A program made the position numbers and the translations under genes. Below the pieces are notes generated by a model. It was not told the DNA's origin. It ran no database searches and was given only the letters and a program-made list of their open reading frames with translations. A stretch of 64,000 nt of DNA from Clarkia xantiana subsp. parviflora. Its lineage: Eukaryota; Streptophyta; Magnoliopsida; Myrtales; Onagraceae. Positions within the stretch are counted from its first letter, which is position 1; every line of letters begins with the position of its first letter. The stretch is taken from positions 7,307,503-7,371,502 of the forward strand of contig JAPTYO010000018.1 of the NCBI GenBank assembly GCA_036873135.1. The letters are read 5' to 3'. This document shows positions 55,147 through 64,000 of this stretch, piece by piece.

Positions 55147-55862
55147 TGTTGGATCACAGTGGAACTCTGGTACGATCTTTTGACGGCGATCCTAGCTCCT
55201 TCGCTCCACGCAATCCTGCAAGAGGGGATAGACCGGGCGGTGACCCAGAATCCCTCTCCGATGCTTAAATGGAATCTCGTACGGACTGGCAAGTAGTAAT
55301 CTCAAGTAAGGTATTTCAACGTAAGTGATCTGAGGTGACCTCTTGCCCTTTTATAGGCGAAGAGATACCTCACTTACCTGGTGAACCGTTGGGGGTGGTT
55401 AGCCCGTATCCCGCGTATCTCGGGTGTGATCCCGCCTATCTAGGCCATGATCTCGCTTATCTCGGCCACGCCCCGCGTATCTCGGCCACGCTCCGTGTAT
55501 CTTAACCACGTTCCGCGTATCTCGGCCACGCCCCGCGTAACTCGGCCTTATCCTCTGATAACGAGTCCCGACAAACATCGGGGACTCCAGAGTTATCTCG
55601 TTGTGTCACCACTCGGGGCCCCTCGTCATCGTGACAGGGCCTATTGTTCTCAGGGATTCGTCATCGGGGCCTACTCAGAGGCATCTCGTCGGGAGCGTTC
55701 AGCTCGCCTGTCAGGTCCGACTCTGTCGGGACCTCTCATCCTCGGACTTCCTTCGTCGGGATCCTTAGTCTGGGCCATCTTGGCCTTCGTTTAGGGCCCA
55801 CCGGGCCTATTTGCCGTTTCCTCGCTGTTAATAGGGCCTAACAGCTGTAGTCGAACACATCA
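55147..55862 (-). repeat. 5' LTR of Gypsy G
   Basis: 716 bp, very close to 44435-45151 with scattered differences. It keeps the 20-21 bp repeats and the TATA box. Followed by the TSD AAGTC. Confidence 0.92.
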
Positions 55863-57209
55863 AAGTCGATGAACTAACCACCGTCTTAACGTATATGAGA
55901 ACCACAAGTTCTTTATCTATTTAATTCATCTACAAGACTCGCTCAGCCATCTGTAGAATATCAAATAAATATACGTGATACGGAACATATATTTAAGCCT
56001 TCCCACAACAAATAAGGGCTAGTAGATGTCTAATTTGAACTCATTCTGGTTGCCTAAATACAAGGCTTCCGGTCGCTAGCAAACTTGCGACAAATATTTA
56101 GATATATTGAATCATTGCTAGATGCAACTGTGATATACAATAAATCCACCTGAACTAGCCATATAAACACAAACTCAATGCCATGGAAATCTTAGATGAA
56201 AAACTAAGTCTAACAGAAATAAAGACTAAAATCAGCGATTAAACCAAATAGTAAGGCATTTTGGACTCGGCTATCTCAAAGACATACCTTGCGGATGCCA
56301 ACTCATTCAGCTGCAGCTCGAGCTTCTGTACCTTTCCTGCTTTAGTTGAATTTTCGAAGATCAACTACAAATCTTCTTGTATATGGCTTAATCCTGAGTC
56401 ACAACTCATGAAGGATTATATTGATCAAATTGCTCAAACTAAAAACTCAATAGTCTACTAGTTTAAGCATCAAGGCATACAAGACGCTTCCGAGCAGTGC
56501 ATTTGTTTGAGTAATAGCACATAGCTACAACTATAACACTTTATCTTAGCCATTTGGACATAGTGCATACGTTTCCGCTCGCCAATTTCACCCGTCTTTG
56601 AATTCTAACTGGACCCATCATGCTCATCATTCTTACAACGATATTGTCTCTTTGGTCTCTTTTTGGCTTTGGAGGAAGTCGCAACATGAAACTCAGCCAG
56701 AGTACTCTTACTCTTATGCATTTCCTTTTCTAGCTTTAGAAGTCTCTGAACTTCTTCTAGAGTGGCAGCCCAATCAGAGCGAGACAACTGCATTTTTGTA
56801 TGCTTCCACGAATCGTGATTGGAGCTGATTACAACCTGGAGTTTCTGCCTTTCAATGAATATATTACCATCGTGCCTGAGTTCAATTATCATCTCAGTCA
56901 TATGCCAAATATGTTCAAGGTGCCTCTTTTAAGAGGTAAATCACACAGTCAGGAACACTTTCCTTTATGTGGAATAGAAAACTAAATTTCTTATTCAAGT
57001 CGTTTCAAAGCGCCTTAGCACTCTGATAACCTTGAAACTCATTTAACACGTCATCATTCATAACACTTAAAAGAATGATACACGCTATGAAATTATGCAC
57101 TTATCAAGCTTCATAGAATCTCAGGTCTCGGCTCTGCTTGGTCATATTCCCTGCTTTAGGCTTTTCCATGTCATTGAATATGGTCTCCATAATTTCTAGC
57201 ATTTGGAGC
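55863..57209 (-). pseudogene. Element J gag remnant (Copia)
   Basis: The frame at 56901-56605 (MTEMIIELRHDGNIF..., QLQVVISSNHDSWKHTKMQL, EEVQRLLKLEKEMHK, FHVATSSKAKKRPKR) follows the Copia Gag pattern, including a basic C-terminus. Upstream (57200-56902) further Gag-like pieces carry many stops (KLDKCIIS..., MSFKVIRVL). Downstream (56600-55863) nothing clear remains. The element continues left of G at 44434. Confidence 0.6.
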
Positions 57210-57272
57210 TGTTAGCATTTGGACAAAGGGCTGCCATAATTGAGAGTCCATTAATAAAGTTCACGTACCTAA
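57210..57272 (+). repeat. 63-bp start of a family-1 Copia LTR (element L), cut by K
   Basis: TGTTAGCATTTGGACAAAGG then GCTGCCATAATTGAGAGTCC resembles the starts of the LTRs at 1002, 7162 and 8654 (TGTAAGCATTGGACTATGGG, GCCGCCGTAATTGGGAGCCC). K begins 63 bases in; the remainder should lie beyond K's 3' LTR, outside the window. Confidence 0.6.
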
Positions 57273-57449
57273 TGATGGATATACGCCCAATTTGAACCCG
57301 TTGACTTCCAAACCGTTGTATTTTTATCGTCCCATTACCGATTGTAAATCGAAACTTCAACCCGAACACTTCGCGAACACATCAACGGCTCGGACGAGGC
57401 CGGAGCGCTCGTCCGGCCGAGGCAAACTCACCTAGGTGAGGTTGGGTGG

Positions 57450-57651
57450 CCACACCCGACCTCCCCTAGGAGAGATCGGGTCAGCCAACCCGATCTCTCC
57501 TAGGGGAGATCGGGTGGACCAACCCGATCTCTCCTAGGAGAGATCGGGTCGGCCAACCCGATCTCTCCTAGGAGAGATCGGGTCGGCCAACCCGATCTCT
57601 CCTAGGAGGGATGGGGTTGGCCAACCCCATCCTCCCTAGGAGGGGTTGGGT
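57450..57651. repeat. 34-bp array of palindromes in the K LTR
   Basis: Each unit is a 28-bp dyad with arm ACCCGATCTCTCCT and its exact complement, plus a 6-bp spacer (CGGCCA). Perfect copies are at 57522-57549 and 57556-57583; near-perfect ones at 57488-57515, 57590-57617 and 57623-57651, some with compensating changes in both arms. It lies upstream of the TATA box. Confidence 0.93.
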
Positions 57652-57847
57652 GCCCTCACCCAACCCCTACCCTTGGGGGTCGGATTTCTCCTCCCCCAAG
57701 GGCCCCTGCGCCATTTTCGGACACCCACACTCGGTTCACGTCGCCTACCTCCTCCGTATCCTAAGGTCTTAATTATGCGCTTAAAGGTTAATTAATTGTG
57801 TTTAAAGGTTAACGATGTCATTAAGCCACTTTAATGACACTGTTGCC

Positions 57848-57855
57848 TATAAATA
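57848..57855 (+). promoter_or_regulatory. TATA box in K LTR
   Basis: TATAAATA in GTTGCCTATAAATACCCC, about 200 bp downstream of the palindrome array; the likely core promoter. Confidence 0.55.
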
Positions 57856-58320
57856 CCCCACCTCCACTATTCATTCGGACATCTTGGCAAGTTGCACAAT
57901 TTTGCTCTGACCTCTCTCTAGCTTTATCTCTCTAAAACCGTACTGACTTAGGCATCGGAGAGGGTTCATCAGGCACCACCCCCCCCCCCCCCTCTGTGCC
58001 TGGTATTGCCCCTCTTGCAGGGTGGCAAGGAGAAGAGAGCCAAGGAAGCAGAAGAGCATAGAGCAGTAGGACAAGCCCCAGGGGTAAGAAGTACAAGCCT
58101 CAGGAGGTCAAAAGGGGAGAAGGAAAGGAGGTCAGAAGGAGAGAAGGAAAGGAGGTCAGAAGGAGAAAAGAGAAGGACATATATCAGAACGACTACCCCA
58201 AGGGAGCAGAAGGGCATGTATCATAATGATTAGTCCTAGGAACACTGAACCCGACATTTCATTAGTGGGAGATAAATTCTAGATTGACGACCTGTTGACC
58301 TAGACTTTATAACCTAACAC

Positions 58321-58337
58321 TTGGCGCCGTCTGTGGG
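58321..58337 (+). other. Primer binding site of element K
   Basis: TTGGCGCCGTCTGTGGG, one base after the LTR. Identical to the PBS of F and G. Confidence 0.75.
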
Positions 58338-58370
58338 CTTCGAACAGAAAGCCTGGCAATAACAAGAGCG

Positions 58371-58936
58371 ATGACGAACAGCTTAGTATCTAGGCATCAC
58401 CGCCCACCTGGGGGCAATAGGCGAGAGAGACAGCCTATACCTCCAGCAAGGCAGCCTAACCCAGAGAAACAGCCTGCACACCAGAGCCTCAAGTAGCCCC
58501 ACAGGCACCCCAGCCTAACAGGCAGGGAGGAGGCTTCCACAGCTCCAACTCCATTGACTAGGAAGCCACAGGGACAGGGGGGCAACAAGGAGTGCCATCC
58601 CAATACACGGCACCTCCACAGGGGTACTACTATGAGGCACAACCTCAAGGGTATCCATATGGAATATTAACTCAAAGGAACGACAATCGTGCCCACACAA
58701 CCAACATAAGGCCCGCATACTCGCAAGGGGCACAGACAGTGACTTCCAGGTTGATGAACGCATTGGATGAGCTGCTAGCCCATATAGAGACTCTGAGGAA
58801 CAGGCAGAGAAGGCAACACCAGCATGAAGAAGAAGAAGTTCATGAGGAAGAACAAGACCCAGAAGAAGAACACCACTCGCACCCTCGAACAAGGCAGCGA
58901 GAAGAACAAATGAGAGATAACCAGGGCCACTCCTAG
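58371..58936 (+). pseudogene. Gag-like N-terminal remnant of element K
   Basis: An ATG at 58371 starts MTNSLVSRHHRPPGGNRRE, stopping at 58495. A second frame, 58592-58936, encodes a Gln/Tyr/Pro-rich then Glu/His-rich peptide (APPQGYYYEAQPQGYPYG, NALDELLAHIETLRNRQRR, EEEEVHEEEQDPEEEHH). Composition and position resemble the variable N-terminal part of Tat Gag, with NALDELLAHIETLR resembling NALVEVLAFRKML in D. No capsid domain is visible. Confidence 0.45.
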
Positions 58937-60292
58937 AGGGAAGACAGCAATTTGTGCCTCCAAGGCAGCAACAGACACAGCAGGATGCCAGGGCATACAC
59001 CCCCATGGGGGCAGATAGACTTGCAAGACCTCCAAGGAGGCATGGATTCAACCAAGTACCCCAATAGGGACATACACCGCACTAAGGGAGGACATACATG
59101 CCAGACCAACAAGGATATAGGAGTTCCAACATCCACCCTGGCAATGTACACATACAGTCCGTATCACTACAGACATGACTAAGGGACATACCAAGGAAAG
59201 CTCAAAGGGAGGGACATAGTCCCAACAACACAACAAGGCAACCACCTACCCATGATACAGCACAACAGATCCAAACCCCTTGTGCATGACAACCCTAGGC
59301 ACACATCCCCCTAGGACAGGGGAGGAGTTGAAAAGACAAGGATTTGAACAGGGGACTCATAGAGTACCACACCACGTCAGCACATAGCTACTACAATGGG
59401 AAGCCTCATGGAGAGACATAGTAGAGTGAGATCGCACATAGCATACATGAAGGATACACCTCCACATAGTGCACCTTGCAAGGATGCGACCTTATATTCC
59501 TCAAGTGGAAGAAATACACACAGACTAACAGAGGAAAACAATTACATTACCAAGGAAGCAGGGGATATCAACACCCCACACCCATATCCTTCCCATATCC
59601 TCTTATTTAATTTAACTGCATAACAAGTCAACCCCCTAAAAGGGGTAGATTTTGATACTTGATATCAACATGTTTTCCAAGAATGACCATACCGGACGCC
59701 TTCGGGCTCCGTGATATATATATACACAGGTGGACCACTAGAAGAATCAGTAAAAGGCCGTCGCCAATCAAGAGATGCACAAGCAACAGATTCCTCAATC
59801 CCAAAGAACACCTATAAGGTCAAGTTTCTGGGAAAGATCACAAGATGGAAGGCTCACTTACAAAAATAAGTTGAGCACTCCCAACATCCTATAGAGGAAC
59901 TACCATGAAGGTCACAAAGGATTACCCCTACTACAACCTTCCACTAAGCATCCTAGGGCCAAGCCCGTCAAAGGATCCCATCTGGCATTGGTATGCAAGG
60001 GGGGCACCAGTCACAACATGCCCTCCCCACAAACGCCCATTAGCACAAGAGGGGGTAGCCGCGAACACATCCCTCCAAAAATGGAGGAAACCATATCACA
60101 TGGGTAACACCCATCATCAGAGGCAAACACCTCCAGCGGATCTTTATGATTTCACAAAATAGCCAGGAGATACAACTACACTTAGAAAGCTCATCCCAGA
60201 TAATGGAATACACCTCCATCAAAAACCCTCAAGGACACCAAGCCTAGCAAAGGAAGAACGGTGACACCATCATCAAGCTTTTAAAAAGGGAT
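58937..60292 (+). other. Element K interior, no recognisable gene
   Basis: Short frames without domains (for example 59905-60162). A TATATATATA run lies near 59725. Probably decayed Gag and non-coding sequence. Confidence 0.45.
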
Positions 60293-60523
60293 ATGGAAAA
60301 CATAGTATTTCCACACAATGATATGTTAGTCATAAGAGAGGGAATCACCAACTTTGACATGAAGAGAACCATAGTACATGAAGGGAGTCCGTCAGACATC
60401 TCCCATGACCAACCATTGATGATACTAGAGAAGAGTCAGGCATACCTAATACCAAAGGACCCCCTACTAGTAAAGGTGGTCAGAACATCAACACACCCAT
60501 TAGGGACACGGCACTGCAAATGA
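60293..60523 (+). pseudogene. Protease remnant of element K with altered active site
   Basis: 76-residue frame: VFPHNDMLVIREGITNFDMK then RTIVHEGSPSDI. It aligns with HDDALVVTLDVDGYEMKR then ILIDGGSSSDI in G. The catalytic Asp-Gly-Gly is His-Glu-Gly here, so a protease could not be active. It ends at a stop soon after. Confidence 0.6.
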
Positions 60524-61940
60524 ACCAGGAATAAGGATGGAACACATATCCTTAAAAGTATCCTTACAAGTATCCTTGCATTTATTCTTGCAAAAATAAA
60601 CTCCGTAGATAAAGAGGTTATCTAATAGATGACTATGTCTCTGTTCTAAAAATATGATCCTAACCCGGAGATCCTTGGACTCCGTATTATATATGCAATG
60701 AATAACATGTTCATCAAAGATAGGTACACGAAGATTCAAGACAGCGCCATAAAGATTAGGCGCATACCTCTACCAAGTACGACACATTTGAGTGTTCATA
60801 AACACTCCCTCGCCGTCGCACAAGAAAGAAAGGCAGCCAAGGATACAAGTCCTAACAAAACAAACATCGGTAGAAAATTCGGTCATTGAAGTCATGCACC
60901 AAGAGAGAAACTCTAAAGATGCAAGATTAGCAAAAGAGATAGTGCAACAACTAGAGTGTGAAAATGAGATACATCTCCTATCAAGAGCCTTAGGGCAGGA
61001 TAATAGTTCTACAAGATCAACCAAAGAAGAGCTCAAAAGCTTGGGGAGTAAGGTTTCAAGATCGACCTTCACACTAGACGCACATCCCGATCAACCACCC
61101 TGTCTGCAAATGATAAGACATTTGACTCTGGCATCCCATCAAGAGGAGAGCCACGATAAAAGGGGCACTAGAAAAATATCCCGCCTTTAAAGCCATACGC
61201 CGAATACATGATGAATGAAGGTTATGATAAAACAAAAAAGGAGGGACTTGTCAGCTCAACACACCTCAAACACGTATACGTACGCAACACAAATGCAGCC
61301 TCTAATGAAGCTATCCAGCAAGGAATAGCCAATACGGGGGCAAACCCATAGAAAATCATGGAGCATCACTTGCAAACCTAAAGGAAAACATCATTTTTAG
61401 GTTCAAGTCCTAATTCAAAGGAAGTCTATAATCAAGATTCAAGGTGGGAGGAGCATGACCAATGTGACACTCCCTAAAAGCATTGAAGAATACTCCAATG
61501 TAAAGGAAAAGGCAAAGCACACTAAGTGCCACAACACTCCAAGATTATCACAGCCCGGTCAGACCCCCCATGCACGAGCAAAGAGCATGGATCAGATTGA
61601 CTAGTCTGAAACACACCTACGAGACTAACAACTCAAGACACCATTCTATGAGAAAGCTTTTCAACCTAAAACACAAGGAAAGGGGGGAAAGAATTTACAA
61701 GCACCCCTAGGATACAAACAATGCCACATCCTAGTTATCAAGAGAATGAAATCCACCACCACCCACCCAAAGCAAAAGCTCTTCAACCCAACTTCCAAAG
61801 ACACATCCGACAAAGGCATCATCCAAACCATGCCTATGACTGAAACAAGCAAGCATGAGAAAGAGTAAATCCTACAAGGGACACTCATCGCATTCAAAGA
61901 AGCAGACAAGGGAGCCCCGAGCATAAGGGGTACCCAACCA
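60524..61940 (+). other. Element K interior, mostly non-coding
   Basis: A run of KRCAAGKATCCTTRCA-like words at 60545-60590 forms a short imperfect repeat. The frame 60792-61190 (132 residues) is Lys/Glu/Gln-rich with coiled-coil character (LAKEIVQQLECENEIHLLSR) but matches nothing I recognise. Otherwise no gene. Confidence 0.4.
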
Positions 61941-62160
61941 AGAAAATGAACGAGGGGCCTTCAACGGCCAAATATGAAAGGCGGTGTGACCACCAAGCAA
62001 CTTGGGGGGCACCAAACGAATAAGTGCTTGGTAGTCCACCTAAGTGTAAAAGAAGAGATTAGAGGCAGAAGATCACAAGAACATGCAATACCACTTCTCC
62101 TAGAAGAGGTCACATAAGAGGAAAACATCATCAACTCCCTATACGAACTCGTCCTAAGTT
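61941..62160 (+). other. Junction block shared by elements K and D
   Basis: ACCAAGCAACTTGGGGGGCA, then CCAA, an interruption and AAGTGCTTGG, followed by further similarity (AAGAACA-GC--TACCA-TTCT). It corresponds to 30352-30450 of D (CGCCAAGCGACTTGGGGGGC). In D this block follows directly on the protease/RT-linker remnant. The G run resembles a polypurine tract. Confidence 0.6.
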
Positions 62161-62319
62161 GGCAACACACAAACATCGCCCTCGAGAGGTGATCTCCCAT
62201 ATTGAAGGAAAAGCGTGGTAGCATGCAATATCATAGAAGGAAAAGTCAAGTAAAGACTCGAAAAACATACCAAAGACGCACACTACATGAGTAAGGACAC
62301 AAGATAAGGCAATATTATG

Positions 62320-63165
62320 AGCCCTCCGGGAGCCTATCCCGCGAACACATTCGACGCCCCCAAGAGCGTATCTTGAGAGTAGCTCTAAAACTACGAACCC
62401 TGTGCCCTCCGGGAGCCTATCCCGCGAACAGATTCGACGCCCCCAAGAGCGTATCTTGAGAGTAGTTTTTATACTACGACCTTCGACGCCCCCAAGAGCG
62501 TATCTTGAGAGTAGTGTTCATACTACGACCTTCGACGCCCCCAAGAGCGTATCTTGAGAGTAGTTATTACACTACGACCTTCGACGCACCAAGAGCGTAT
62601 CTTGAGAGTGGTTTCCAAAAACTACGAACTTCGACGCCCCCAGGAGCGTATCTTGAGAGTAGAATTAATACTACGACCTTCGACGCCCCCAAGAGCGTAT
62701 CTTGAGAGTAGTTATTACACTACGAACTTCGACGCACCAAGAGCGTATCTTGAGAGTGGTTTCCAAAAACTACGAATTCGACGCCCCCAGGAGCGTATCT
62801 TGAGGTAGATTTGCAACCTACCAGATTCGACGCCCCCAAGAGCGTATCTTGAGGTAGAAAAAACACTACCAGTTCGACGCCCCCAAGAGCGTATCTTGAG
62901 GTAGATTTCAAACTACCAGTTCGACGCCCACCAGGAGCGTATCTTTGGTCTAACCTGAGCCCTCCGGGAGCCTATCCTGTGAAACGTTAAGTGCCGTCCG
63001 AGAGCCTGTCTTGTGAACAGATTTCGACGCCAATAAGGAACGTATCTTTGGACTAACCTGAGCCCTCCGGGAGCCTATCCTGTGAAACGTTAAGTGCCAT
63101 CCGAGAGCCTGTCTCGTGAACAGTTTTCGACGCCCACCAAGAGCGTATCTTTGGTCTAACAGTAC
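62320..63165. repeat. About 50-bp tandem array in element K, with longer units at its right end
   Basis: About ten units of 49-59 bp share TTCGACGCCCCCAAGAGCGT and ATCTTGAG, followed by a short variable hairpin (GTAGT-loop-ACTAC, or GGTAG-loop-CTACC). From 62950 a higher-order unit of about 107 bp follows (GAGCCCTCCGGGAGCCTATC ... AGTGCCRTCCGAGAGCCTGTC), repeated twice and also present at 62320 and 62403. Open frames here (for example 62505-62808) are artefacts of repetition. Confidence 0.9.
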
Positions 63166-63799
63166 AACGTATACCGTGTAAGGGGTATCAGAAGAGATCA
63201 TCACACCATGCTCAGAAGGATACCATGAGAAAGAAATTTCTAAGTAAAGTAATGTGAAGAACAAGTAATGTTTTTTCTTTATGAAATGGCAGGTATGACA
63301 TGAAGGAAAGCACGAAAGAAAGACAAGTAAAGGAAACACACCAAGAGAAGAGTCCATGACCAAAGGATCATATACAGAAGCACAAGAGGTTATCATGAAA
63401 AGTAACGAGTTATCCTACCACCCATATCACAAGTCAAGAGAAGTATCTCAAAGGAACCCAACACCACCAAGAAGGATAGCAAAGACATGAAATCCAAAGT
63501 TCAAGGCCCTCAAAATAAGCTCGACCCATCAAGAAGAGAATTGCCTTACAAGTCACACAAATCAACCTCCGACAAATGTTATTGTCATGCATGTCGCCCT
63601 CGCGTGACCTATGCTCGTATCAGACTTGAACATCGTCAAGCACAACTCATGAAGGAGACATCTAAAGAGCATAAAGGATACAACATCCGACAAGACGAGA
63701 CATCGGAACCTAACTCAACAAACATAGCCTACACAAAAGGCAGATATAGCAATGAAGGCTCTCCAATAAGAAAGGAATACTAAAGCACAACTCCATACA
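63166..63799 (+). other. Element K interior, no recognisable gene
   Basis: A-rich, with a 98-residue frame at 63487-63783 that shows no known domain and is not shared with D. No element end seen. Confidence 0.4.
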
Positions 63800-63806
63800 T
63801 CGTGAT

Positions 63807-64000
63807 GTGGCTATCATGTCCACATACCTTGAGGTGGCTATCATGTCCACATACACTGAAGTGGCTATCATGTCCACATACCTTGAGGTGGCTATCATGT
63901 CCACACACCTTGAAGTGGCTATCATGTCCACATACCTTGAGGTGGCTATCATGTCCACACACCTTGAAGTGGCTATCATGTCCACATACCCTGAAGTGAC
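63807..64000. repeat. 27-bp tandem array running off the window end
   Basis: Seven or more units of GTGGCTATCATGTCCACATA plus CCTTGAG, with alternation of GAGGTGG and GAAGTGG, and of CATACC and CACACC. A 27-bp period is 9 codons without stops, so both strands show false open frames. The full size is unknown. Confidence 0.92.

Larger units (their letters stand above)
44435..55862 (-). mobile_element. Gypsy (Tat-type) element G, full length, with antisense gene
   Basis: 11,428 bp, minus strand, TSD AAGTC (44430-44434 and 55863-55867). LTRs are 44435-45151 and 55147-55862 (717 and 716 bp). On the element strand: LTR, PBS, gag, PR, RT, first RNase H, second (archaeal-type) RNase H, integrase without a chromodomain, a 26-bp tandem array, an oppositely transcribed spliced gene, polypurine tract, LTR. 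This order, dual RNase H and extra antisense gene are characteristic of the plant Tat lineage. At least four nonsense and two frameshift lesions make it non-functional now. F is a deleted relative. Confidence 0.93.
57273..58319 (+). repeat. 5' LTR of element K
   Basis: About 1047 bp, TGATGGATATACGCCC...AACCTAACA. Contains the palindrome array (57450-57651), TATAAATA at 57848-57855, GACTTAGGCATCGGAGAGGG with a 7-bp stem (CAGGCAC 57970-57976, GTGCCTG 57996-58002) across a C-rich loop, and GCCCCTCTTGCAGG. The start is assigned from similarity to the minus-strand fragment at 23302; its partner LTR is not in the window. Confidence 0.72.
57273..64000 (+). mobile_element. Element K: Tat-like Gypsy element without RT, 3' end outside the window
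   Basis: 5' LTR 57273-58319, PBS at 58321, a Gag-like start, a protease remnant (60293-60523), and then non-coding DNA with tandem arrays to the window end. No RT, RNase H or integrase motif is visible in any frame. It shares a junction block with D (about 61995 and 30360), and the PBS with F and G. Confidence 0.78.

Noticed and set aside
62320..63165. Regularly spaced repeats that might suggest a CRISPR array
   Set aside because: Tandem satellite inside a plant LTR element. The variable parts are tiny hairpin loops, not spacers of constant size, and no cas genes exist here.

Overview
The window is plant nuclear DNA from a retrotransposon-dense, probably heterochromatic region. I see no host protein gene, rRNA or tRNA. 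Almost all of it is LTR retrotransposons nested in one another, identified by LTR pairs, target-site duplications (TSDs), primer binding sites (PBS), polypurine tracts and Gag/PR/RT/RNase H/INT motifs. The species cannot be named from the sequence.

Left third (1-24.3 kb). The base layer is an old minus-strand Copia element (B: gag at 21.9-22.6 kb, protease/integrase at 7.8-8.7 kb). It was split by plus-strand members of one Copia family ('family 1'). Element A (1595-7762) has a relative, A0 (1-1594), inserted in it. Element C (8654-21885) is itself split by F (9152-14286, TSD TATAC), a Gypsy element of Tat type. F carries gag, protease, RT and the first RNase H, but an internal deletion removed the second RNase H, the integrase and the 3' end up to the 3' LTR. 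Next come LTR fragments (23.1-24.3 kb).

Middle (24.3-41.6 kb). Mostly unassigned AT-rich DNA holds an 827 bp fold-back element (24975-25801) with arms of about 410 bp. Element D (26732-41629, TSD GTACG) is a large Tat-like element with gag and protease remnants but no RT or integrase. It contains a 66-bp tandem array into which a young Copia element, E (33691-39289, minus strand, TSD ATATT), has inserted. E has 230-bp LTRs that differ at three positions and have unusual TATA...TATA ends.

Right third (41.6-64 kb). A decayed minus-strand Copia-like element (J) is split by G (44435-55862, minus strand, TSD AAGTC), a full-length 11.4 kb Tat-type element of the same family as F. G has gag, PR, RT, a degenerate first RNase H, an intact-looking second RNase H, integrase without a chromodomain, a 26-bp tandem array, and an extra spliced gene on the opposite strand with its own TATA box. 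After the J gag remnant, a 63-bp piece of family-1 LTR is cut by K (57273 to beyond the window), another RT-less Tat-like element. K has a palindrome array in its LTR and several tandem arrays inside.

How the parts relate: only E and G look recently near-autonomous, and both are now broken. F, D and K look like non-autonomous passengers. Four stop codons in G differ from F by C-to-T changes at CG or CHG sites, as expected of methylation-driven decay.
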